5,345 bases of DNA from Dehalococcoidia bacterium (GTDB lineage: Bacteria; Chloroflexota; Dehalococcoidia; JAUSJJ01). The DNA is taken from assembly GCA_030647705.1 (NCBI GenBank), contig JAUSJJ010000162.1, forward strand, positions 1 to 5,345, given 5' to 3'. The position numbers and the translations under genes are program-made. The notes beneath the pieces were generated by a model. That model did no database searches. It was not told the DNA's origin and was given only the letters and a program-made list of their open reading frames with translations. This document shows, in pieces, positions 1 to 4,956 of this stretch (positions are counted from its first letter, which is position 1; each line of letters begins with the position of its first letter).

Positions 1-1166
1 AGGATGAAGGCGGGGAAGAAGGAGCCTGAGGCATCCGCCAATGCTCCCGCCAAAGCCGGCGCGATGGCCTGGCCTAGGCCAAAGAAGAGCGTGATGAAGC
101 CCAGCGCCGCAGGGGCCAGCCTGGGGCCGAGCACGTCTCCGCAGGCTGCGGCCATGATCGCCGGGATGGCCCAGGCGGACAGGCCGAACAGGATCGCCGA
201 TATCGTGAAACCCGGCGTCGAAGGCCATACCGAGAACAGGGTGAACGCCACGGCATGAATCGAGTACACGATAATCAGGGCCCCCTTGCGGCCGATTGTG
301 TCCGATACTGTCCCCCACAGCAGCCCGCAGGGCAGGCTGACCCAGCCCACAGTCATGAGTAATCTGCCCGCTGCTTCCTGAGTGTAGCCTCCCTGTACTA
401 TCAAGTGCTTGGTGAAGAAGGTCATGTAGATAATGTAGGAGAATCCGTAGGCGGTATACACCAGACCCAGATGCCACACCTTTGGTGAACGATAGACGCG
501 CCCCCACTCAAGGCCTCCCCCGCCCAGCTTGGGGACCGAGTCCCCGGGTTGGGCGCCCATCGGGCGCAGGCCCTTCTCTGTAGGCCAGTTGCGCAGGAGA
601 ATGAGGGCGGCCGTTGCCAGCAACAGCGTCACGGCGCCGAGGACAAACCAGGACACTCTCCAGCCGCTCGGGCCGTAGACGGACAGGATAAGAGGGACCA
701 GCGAGCCCACGAAAATCAAAGCGAACGATGAGCCTATCACGACGACACCCGTGGCCAGGCCGCGCCGCCGGCTGGCAAACCACGCTGCCAGCAATGCCAT
801 CATCGGGACATTGCTGGCCCCGCTGCCGATACCGGTCAATGTCCGCCAGACTGCCGCGGTGACGATCCCATCGGAGAGGCCGGTAAGCACCATGCCTACC
901 CCGGCCACGGCAAGCCCTGCGGCTATCAGCATGCGGGGCCCGTATCGTGCCGCTATCACCCCGCCGATCACGGCTAACCCCAGGTAGCCGATCAGATTCG
1001 CAGTGGCCAGCAGGCCAGCCTGTGTATTGTCTATTCCAAGGCCTGCCTGCATGGCCGGCAGCACCATGCTGTAGCCGAGCCTGCCCAGCCCGAGCGAGCC
1101 GAAGATGACGAAGATGCCCATGGCCAGGATTACCCAGCCATAGTGGAAACGCGAAGAAGGACTCAT
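1..1166 (-). CDS. MFS transporter, YbfB/YjiJ-like (partial, C-terminus off the left edge)
   Basis: Reading the minus strand from ATG at 1166 gives 388 codons with no stop to the window edge; the C-terminus is missing. The product is strongly hydrophobic with the pattern of a 12-helix major facilitator carrier of the inner membrane. It opens with FHYGWVILAMGIFV (residues 7-20) and GRLGYSMVLPAMQAGLG (28-44), followed by TQAGLLATANLIGYLG (48-63), a pattern I associate with YbfB/YjiJ-like and related MFS_1 proteins. The loop 2-3 motif A is degenerate (GGVIAARYGPR, 68-78). Its repeat in loop 8-9 is better preserved (GTVSDTIGRKG, 285-295). RRRGLATGVVV (133-143) is the usual loop before helix 5, and a hydrophilic centre lies at about 192-232. 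No strong Shine-Dalgarno precedes the ATG, but a good promoter lies upstream at 1232-1260. Substrate unknown: the family covers aromatic and aliphatic acids, sugars and drugs. It is a separate unit from the DUF35/thiolase operon, from which it is split by a hairpin and a plus-strand ORF. Confidence 0.93.
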   Translation of the reverse strand, partial: MSPSSRFHYGWVILAMGIFVIFGSLGLGRLGYSMVLPAMQAGLGIDNTQAGLLATANLIGYLGLAVIGGVIAARYGPRMLIAAGLAVAGVGMVLTGLSDGIVTAAVWRTLTGIGSGASNVPMMALLAAWFASRRRGLATGVVVIGSSFALIFVGSLVPLILSVYGPSGWRVSWFVLGAVTLLLATAALILLRNWPTEKGLRPMGAQPGDSVPKLGGGGLEWGRVYRSPKVWHLGLVYTAYGFSYIIYMTFFTKHLIVQGGYTQEAAGRLLMTVGWVSLPCGLLWGTVSDTIGRKGALIIVYSIHAVAFTLFSVWPSTPGFTISAILFGLSAWAIPAIMAAACGDVLGPRLAPAALGFITLFFGLGQAIAPALAGALADASGSFFPAFI

Positions 1167-1231
1167 ACCTACACCGTTCCGTCTGAAATCGGGCGAGGCT
1201 CAATTCAACCTGGGGGGCCGCACAGGGCAGA

Positions 1232-1260
1232 ATCGTAGCACTTGCCACAACATGCGTCAA
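1232..1260 (-). promoter_or_regulatory. Sigma70-like promoter of the MFS gene
   Basis: On the minus strand there is a TTGACG -35 box (1260-1255), a 17-bp spacer and a TACGAT -10 box (1237-1232) preceded by TGC, which fits an extended -10. Predicted transcription start is near 1225, giving a leader of about 60 nt before the ATG at 1166. This is a pattern match only. Confidence 0.55.
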
Positions 1261-1551
1261 GCAGCGGTTCGCATCGGGCCGGCCAGCGCGGCGCACAGGA
1301 TGCCGCGCGAAGGACTCGATGGCAAGAAAGGGCAGTGGACAAGGGAGGCAGCGATTGGCTTATTCATAGTGCAGTCCTTGACCGCCACCCCTACGGTAGC
1401 CACCGGCGAGACATTCCAAATCGGCCCTGCTACGGTCATTGGAGCGGGTGTGGCCAACGGGGTCGAGGTCAACGTCGTGTTCGATATCAAACCGGGGAAC
1501 ATCCTCCAGGCGATGTCGATACAGAACGCGAAAGCGGCTCAGAAGAAGTAG
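1252..1551 (+). CDS. Small hypothetical protein of unknown family (start uncertain)
   Basis: An open frame of up to 99 residues ends in TAG at 1549-1551, 23 nt before a strong hairpin. I do not recognise the family. From about residue 35 it looks coding: third positions are mostly G/C, and the composition alternates hydrophobic and small residues (IGLFIVQSLTATP, then ATVIGAGVANGVEVNVVFDIKPGN), ending in a basic AKAAQKK tail. The first 30 residues are less convincing, and the ATG at 1252 overlaps the -35 box of the divergent MFS promoter. Another in-frame ATG lies at 1300, also without a good ribosome site. The best Shine-Dalgarno, AAGGGAGG at 1341-1348, is 5 nt before an in-frame ATT at 1354, which would give a protein of about 66 residues from a rare start codon. 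It may be a small real gene or the remnant of a longer one. Confidence 0.4.
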   Translation: MRQAAVRIGPASAAHRMPREGLDGKKGQWTREAAIGLFIVQSLTATPTVATGETFQIGPATVIGAGVANGVEVNVVFDIKPGNILQAMSIQNAKAAQKK

Positions 1552-1574
1552 GGCATCCGGTGATGCGTGGTGAT

Positions 1575-1607
1575 GGAAAGGGCGGCCGGAAGGCCGCCCT
1601 TTCCTTT
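1575..1607 (+). terminator. Strong GC-rich hairpin terminator between convergent genes
   Basis: A perfect 13-bp stem (arms 1575-1587 and 1592-1604) closes a GGAA tetraloop and is followed by TTT on the plus strand. The T tract is short, but the stem is very stable. It lies 23 nt after the stop of the small plus-strand ORF and about 125 nt beyond the stop of the minus-strand thiolase gene. It could therefore act in both directions, though no T run follows it on the minus strand. Confidence 0.75.
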
Positions 1608-1730
1608 AGGGGCAACCTCGCGGGTGACCAGGCAATGCCTGGGGTCATATCAGAGAAGGCCCTCAGCAGGACATGCGGGATTCGGATTCTCTGTTGGAAG
1701 TGTACAACGTTATGCCAGAGGAGCGGGGCT

Positions 1731-2873
1731 TTACCGCTTGAGAATGGTCACGGCGGCATTGCCTCCAGCGCCTACAACATGGCACAGCCCGACCCGTGCG
1801 CCTTCCACCTGCCTCTCGCCGGCTTCTCCCCTGAGCTGCCACACGGTCTCCGCGATCTGCCTCAGATGGGAGGCCCCGATCGGTTCGCCGTTGCTCAGCA
1901 GGCCGCCGCTCGGATTGATGGGCAGCCTGCCGCCTATCTCGGAGATGCCTTCATCGACGAGGCGTCCGCCTTCTCCGACCGGGCAGAGCCCCAGCTCCTC
2001 GGAGGCGATGATCTCGGAGCAGGCGTCGGTGTCCTGGAGCTCAACCAAGTCGAGGTCCTGCGGCCCGATTCCGGCCATCTCGTAGGCCTCCCTGGCAGCC
2101 CGGGTGGTCACTGACGGGGGGTTTGGTCTGGCGCTCACATAGGCGGCCGGCGCTCGGAACCAGGGGTAGAGGCTTGTTCTGGGCACGCATGCGGCCACCT
2201 GGACCGGTCTGGCGCTGTGTTTTCGTGCGAATTCGGCGCTGCAAACGATGGCGGCGGCCGCCCCCTCATTGGGGGCGCAGACCATGAGCAGGGTGATGGG
2301 GTCGCAGACCATTCGGGAGCTGAGCACCTCCTCAACGGAGACCTCCCTGCGATACATCGCATACGGGTTGGTTCTGGCGTTCTTATGGTTCTTGACGGAG
2401 ACTTTGGCCATCTGCAGCGCGGTGGCGCCGTAGTCCGCCATGTGGCGTTTGGCCGCGATGGCCCAGTACATGGGATTGACCGCCAGGCCCATGCGGATCT
2501 GCCAGTCTTCGTAGATGGCTGAAGGGTCCATGAAGCCCCGGGGCATCTTCTCCACCCCAAAGGCGAGCACGACATCGTAGAAGCCGGAGGCAATCGCCAT
2601 ATAGGCCTGGCTCAGGGCCACGGCGCCGCTGGCACATGCAGCCTCAACGTCGGCGATGGGGATGCCGGTCATGCCCAGGGTCTTCAGTATCCGTGCGCCG
2701 GAAGTCGCAGGAAGATACATCCTGGCGCAGTAGGCCGCCTGGACTTCGCTCCAGGCGATGCCGGCGTCTTTCAACGCTGCCGCCACCGCCTCGCGCCCCA
2801 TGTCCACATAGGGCTTGTCGCCGAACCGTCCACAGGGGTGTAGTCCTACTCCGGCAATAACCACTTCTCTCAT
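1731..2873 (-). CDS. Thiolase-superfamily protein (SCP2/lipid-transfer type), DUF35 partner
   Basis: A complete 380-residue protein, close to the 380-400 usual for SCP2-type and archaeal-type thiolases; cytoplasmic. These enzymes form or cleave C-C bonds on acyl-CoA thioesters through a nucleophilic cysteine, here Cys80 in VEAACASGAVAL (76-87). N- and C-terminal thiolase halves are both present, with GGRLPINPSGGLLSNGEPIGAS at 314-335 and CHVVGAGGNAAVT at 364-376. Two standard motifs are altered: the GHP histidine is Glu330 (NGEP), and the SCP2-thiolase HDCF motif reads QDTD (280-283). His365 aligns with the conserved histidine of the QHNxGxGG motif of SCPx proteins. From memory, a GEP-type subfamily exists in actinobacterial lipid-transfer/thiolase proteins. 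The ATG at 2873 has GGAG 8 nt upstream. It is second in an operon behind the DUF35 gene, 61 nt away. It could be a thiolase, a retro-aldolase like Ltp2, or a non-condensing relative; the family is sure, the reaction is not. Confidence 0.93.
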   Translation of the reverse strand: MREVVIAGVGLHPCGRFGDKPYVDMGREAVAAALKDAGIAWSEVQAAYCARMYLPATSGARILKTLGMTGIPIADVEAACASGAVALSQAYMAIASGFYDVVLAFGVEKMPRGFMDPSAIYEDWQIRMGLAVNPMYWAIAAKRHMADYGATALQMAKVSVKNHKNARTNPYAMYRREVSVEEVLSSRMVCDPITLLMVCAPNEGAAAAIVCSAEFARKHSARPVQVAACVPRTSLYPWFRAPAAYVSARPNPPSVTTRAAREAYEMAGIGPQDLDLVELQDTDACSEIIASEELGLCPVGEGGRLVDEGISEIGGRLPINPSGGLLSNGEPIGASHLRQIAETVWQLRGEAGERQVEGARVGLCHVVGAGGNAAVTILKR

Positions 2874-2902
2874 GGCAGTTGCTCCACTGATACACCATCG
2901 GC

Positions 2903-2928
2903 GTCGCCGGAGTCAGACGGCCGGCGAC
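2903..2928 (-). promoter_or_regulatory. Intercistronic hairpin between DUF35 and thiolase genes
   Basis: A perfect 8-bp GC-rich inverted repeat (2903-2910 with 2921-2928, 10-nt loop) begins 6 nt after the DUF35 stop codon in the 61-nt gap before the thiolase gene. No T run follows it on the minus strand, so it is unlikely to be a full terminator. It could stabilise the upstream mRNA or cause partial attenuation. The thiolase ribosome site (2882-2885) lies outside it. Confidence 0.45.
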
Positions 2929-2934
2929 ACGGCG

Positions 2935-3390
2935 CTACTCGGGTCTGAAGCTGAAGGCAATTACCTCGCTGCCCTCTTCATCCTCGTATAGCCTGTCGAG
3001 CGCCAGTTCCACGTCCATGTTCACGTGAAGACTATCGAGGTTGCAGTGTGTCAGTGGCGAAATGACCCTGATGCCTTCCGGCAACTCGATCAGCCCAACT
3101 GCGAAGGGGACAAAGGGATCGGGGCCCATGTAATTGCCTGGAGGGCGGTTTCTCAGTACCGTGTAGCTGTAGAGTTTGCCCCGGTTGCTGAGCACGACCG
3201 TCTCCATGCCAGTGGCCCCACAACTCTGGCAGCCATGCTGGATCCCCAGAAAGACCTCGCCGCAGCTAGCGCATCGGCTGCCCTGCAGCTTTGCTTCGCG
3301 CAGGTCCGAAAGCGGGGTGGTGAGAAATCCCTCTTTGATGGGGACCCTCTTCTTTGAATGGACGTTGGCGGTTTCGGCGGCGTCCGTCAT
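2935..3390 (-). CDS. DUF35 zinc-ribbon / OB-fold protein, thiolase partner
   Basis: A complete 151-residue protein with the two-part DUF35 layout. An N-terminal rubredoxin-like zinc ribbon carries Cys40-x2-Cys43 and Cys54-x2-Cys57. It is followed by an OB-fold-like beta-rich domain starting at GKLYSYTVLRNRP (71-83), with DPFVPFAVGLIELPEG at 91-106. The N-terminal segment KRVPIKEGFLTTP (14-26) matches the arm that usually precedes the ribbon. DUF35 proteins are typically non-catalytic partners that bind a thiolase or thiolase-like aldolase and help acyl-CoA binding or channelling. Examples are the subunit in the archaeal thiolase/HMG-CoA synthase complex, BbsA with BbsB, and ChsH2 with Ltp2. 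Here the partner is the gene directly downstream. All four metal-ligand cysteines are present. The start at 3390 has AAGGGA 10 nt upstream and a strong promoter about 30 nt before that. It is the first gene of the operon. Confidence 0.93.
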   Translation of the reverse strand: MTDAAETANVHSKKRVPIKEGFLTTPLSDLREAKLQGSRCASCGEVFLGIQHGCQSCGATGMETVVLSNRGKLYSYTVLRNRPPGNYMGPDPFVPFAVGLIELPEGIRVISPLTHCNLDSLHVNMDVELALDRLYEDEEGSEVIAFSFRPE

Positions 3391-3426
3391 TTCTTTGGTA
3401 TCCCTTCAGTCCACTGCACTGGGGTG

Positions 3427-3456
3427 TTTATAGCACACCAGCGGGCGGGTAGTCAA
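3427..3456 (-). promoter_or_regulatory. Sigma70-like promoter of the DUF35-thiolase operon
   Basis: On the minus strand there is a TTGACT -35 box (3456-3451), an 18-bp spacer and a TATAAA -10 box (3432-3427) with an upstream TGC (extended -10). Each hexamer matches the consensus at 5 of 6 positions. Expected transcription start is near 3420, giving a leader of about 30 nt that includes the AAGGGA ribosome site at 3406-3401. Confidence 0.72.
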
Positions 3457-3594
3457 TTGTGGAATGCGGGGAAAGCGGCTGGCGAGCTTTCCAGCGCCGC
3501 CCAGCCTTGCCTGGGCCGATCCGGTGACGGTCTCCTGCGGCCGCGGCAGGCGTCTGCAGGTCTGTTTCGAGGCTTCTGCCGCAGCTTCCGCCAC

Positions 3595-3623
3595 TTGACA
3601 AGACGCGACAATAGTAGTTTAAT
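3595..3623 (+). promoter_or_regulatory. Sigma70-like promoter of the TAXI-TRAP operon
   Basis: A perfect TTGACA -35 box (3595-3600), a 17-bp spacer and a TTTAAT -10 box (3618-3623, 5 of 6 to consensus). Predicted start is near 3630, leaving a leader of about 130 nt before the TTG start at 3761. Confidence 0.75.
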
Positions 3624-3692
3624 ATCACAGCATTACCGGGCATCTGTTACCACTCCTCGGATCCTGCCCATACGCAGAGGGATTCCCCCAAC

Positions 3693-3718
3693 AGGTGCAA
3701 GCCGTACCTTTTGCACCT
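3693..3718 (+). promoter_or_regulatory. Inverted repeat in the TRAP operon leader
   Basis: AGGTGCAA at 3693-3700 is repeated inverted as TTGCACCT at 3711-3718, with a 10-nt loop. It lies downstream of the predicted promoter and about 42 nt before the start codon, so it could be an RNA hairpin in the leader or a DNA operator. There is no T run behind it, so it is not a standard terminator. It resembles no riboswitch I know. Confidence 0.4.
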
Positions 3719-3748
3719 CTTGTAGTGTTAGAAACGGAGAAACACCAT

Positions 3749-3755
3749 AAGGAGG
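3749..3755 (+). promoter_or_regulatory. Strong Shine-Dalgarno deciding the TTG start
   Basis: AAGGAGG lies 5 nt before TTG at 3761. This fixes the start of the solute-binding protein there rather than at the upstream in-frame GTG at 3695, which has no ribosome site and would put a charged 22-residue extension before the signal peptide. Confidence 0.85.
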
Positions 3756-3760
3756 CAGGA

Positions 3761-4891
3761 TTGAAAAAGGTAGTTTTGGCTCTGTTGATGATCGGGCTCG
3801 TGATCGGCTTGGTGGCTGCCGCCTGTGCCAGCCCCACGCCCACGCCGGTCCCCACAGCAACCCCCAAGGCGGCGCCTACCCAACTCAGCGGCCCGTCCCC
3901 CACGCCCCAACCGACCCCGACCACAGCCCCGACGGCAACCCCGACGCCGAAGCCGGTGAGCGCAATCAGGTTGCTGGCCGCGCCGTCAGGCAGCCAGACG
4001 TTCCTGGGCATGGCGCTCTGGGCCGACTTCATCGGCAAGAAGTTGAACATTCCGACGAGCGCTCTGCCCGGCGGGTCAGTTGAGAACCTGGCCATTCTGA
4101 ACCGTGGTGAGGCGGAAATAAGCTACCTCAGCACCTACGAGGCAGTCAGCGCCCTGAGTTCCAGCGGGCCCTTCGCAGGCAAACAATTGCGCAACTTCAG
4201 GTTCCTGGTCAACCTTTCCCCGCCGATGCCCGTGATAGGCGCGGTTAGGGCGGACAGCAAGATCCAGTCCGTGGCGGACTTGTTGGGCAAGAAGGTGGCC
4301 CTGGGTACCAAAGGCAGCATGGCAGAGACCTATCCGCTTATGATCATGGAAGCGGGGTACGGCCTCACCGAAGAGAAGATCATCGCCAGCGGCGGCATGG
4401 TCAGCCGCTTGTCATACGACGCACAGCGCGATCAGCTTTCAGACAGGTCTGTTGACGTGGTCTGGCATCAGGCGGCTGGAACTGTAGTCAGCGCCTATCT
4501 GAAGCCGGTTGAGGAAATGGGCGGGGTCAGGCTGCTCGGCCTTTCCGACGAAGCCGCGGCCAAGATCAAGGCGAAGTACCCATTCTTCACCTTCACTCAG
4601 GTCAACGGCGGGCTCTACAAGAACCATCCTAACGCGGTTCCGGTAGGAGGGACGCTGCCGGTCGTCATTATCCGAGCCGACCTGCCGGACGACCTGGTGT
4701 ACAAGATCACTGATGCTCTTCTGAGCGAAGACACCGTTAAGGCGACCAAGGAGCGCATCATAAACTGGCCCACTTTTGGCAGCAAGAATGAGGTACTCCT
4801 GGGAAGCAGCGCGATGTCCATGCACCCGGCCACCGCCAGGTGGTACAGAGAGCACGGCTATACGCTTGGGCCGGACATCAAAGTCGAGTAG
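3761..4891 (+). CDS. TAXI-family TRAP transporter solute-binding lipoprotein
   Basis: Starting from TTG at 3761 the protein has 376 residues. A lipoprotein signal peptide (KK, then a hydrophobic core 4-21) ends in VAAA-Cys22, where a lipid would anchor it to the outer face of the cytoplasmic membrane. Residues 23-66 are a Pro/Thr/Ala-rich flexible linker, as in many Chloroflexota lipoproteins. The binding domain (67-376) has TAXI hallmarks: LLAAPSGSQTFLGMALWADFI at 71-91, LPGGSVENLAILNRGEAEISY at 102-122, VADLLGKKVALGTKGS at 171-186, and the C-terminal MHPATARWYREHGY at 364-377 of that pattern (ending near residue 367). It would capture a small organic ligand and hand it to the TRAP membrane subunit encoded next. 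Other TAXI members bind glutamate or dicarboxylic acids, but the ligand here is not predictable. A good promoter lies 138 nt upstream. NMT1-like riboflavin- or thiamine-precursor binding proteins share the fold, but the adjacent TRAP permease supports TAXI. Confidence 0.93.
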   Translation: MKKVVLALLMIGLVIGLVAAACASPTPTPVPTATPKAAPTQLSGPSPTPQPTPTTAPTATPTPKPVSAIRLLAAPSGSQTFLGMALWADFIGKKLNIPTSALPGGSVENLAILNRGEAEISYLSTYEAVSALSSSGPFAGKQLRNFRFLVNLSPPMPVIGAVRADSKIQSVADLLGKKVALGTKGSMAETYPLMIMEAGYGLTEEKIIASGGMVSRLSYDAQRDQLSDRSVDVVWHQAAGTVVSAYLKPVEEMGGVRLLGLSDEAAAKIKAKYPFFTFTQVNGGLYKNHPNAVPVGGTLPVVIIRADLPDDLVYKITDALLSEDTVKATKERIINWPTFGSKNEVLLGSSAMSMHPATARWYREHGYTLGPDIKVE

Positions 4892-4909
4892 TTCAGTCGT
4901 CAAAGAAAG

Positions 4910-4946
4910 GGTGTCCCTCCTGGCCAACCTGGCCAGGAGGGACACC
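4910..4946 (+). promoter_or_regulatory. Perfect 17-bp intercistronic hairpin between TRAP genes
   Basis: Arms 4910-4926 and 4930-4946 are exactly complementary around a 3-nt ACC loop. The hairpin starts 18 nt after the TAXI stop and ends 10 nt before the permease ATG. No T run follows it on the plus strand; on the minus strand it is followed by a T-rich stretch (TTTCTTTG). In the plus-strand operon it more likely protects the upstream mRNA or lowers expression of the permease than ends transcription. The GGAGGG at 4936-4941, the only strong ribosome-site-like sequence before the permease, is inside the right arm. Confidence 0.8.
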
Positions 4947-4956
4947 GTGATCGAAG

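Larger units (their letters stand above)
3391..3760. other. Divergent intergenic region (370 bp)
   Basis: This gap separates the divergent DUF35/thiolase operon and the TRAP operon. It contains one good promoter in each direction, about 140 bp apart, and a leader with an inverted repeat on the plus side. Between the two promoters (3457-3594) I see no convincing gene, only short overlapping frames without ribosome sites and a small GC-rich 5-bp inverted repeat near 3534-3550. A shared regulator could bind here, but no clear operator repeat is visible. Confidence 0.6.

Noticed and set aside
508..1296. 262-residue open frame on the minus strand
   Set aside because: It overlaps the MFS gene in another frame. 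Its product is Arg/Gly-rich with no membrane pattern, while the MFS frame gives a clear hydrophobic family match.
1628..1642. Small palindrome (6-bp stem, 3-nt loop) beyond the thiolase stop
   Set aside because: The stem is short and no T run follows on the minus strand, so it is too weak to call a terminator on its own.
1567..2085. 172-residue open frame on the plus strand
   Set aside because: Antisense to the thiolase gene, rich in Pro/Ser/Arg, with no recognisable motif.
1242..2114. 290-residue open frame on the plus strand
   Set aside because: It crosses the terminator hairpin and lies antisense to the thiolase gene; its composition is that of a GC-rich shadow frame.
3695..3760. GTG start giving a 22-residue extension of the TAXI protein
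   Set aside because: No ribosome site. The extension is charged, would precede the signal peptide, and falls inside the leader inverted repeat; TTG at 3761 with AAGGAGG is far better.
3625..4095. 156-residue minus-strand frame with a Gly/Val repeat
   Set aside because: The Gly/Val repeat is the antisense reading of the Pro/Thr linker codons of the TAXI lipoprotein, so it is not a gene.
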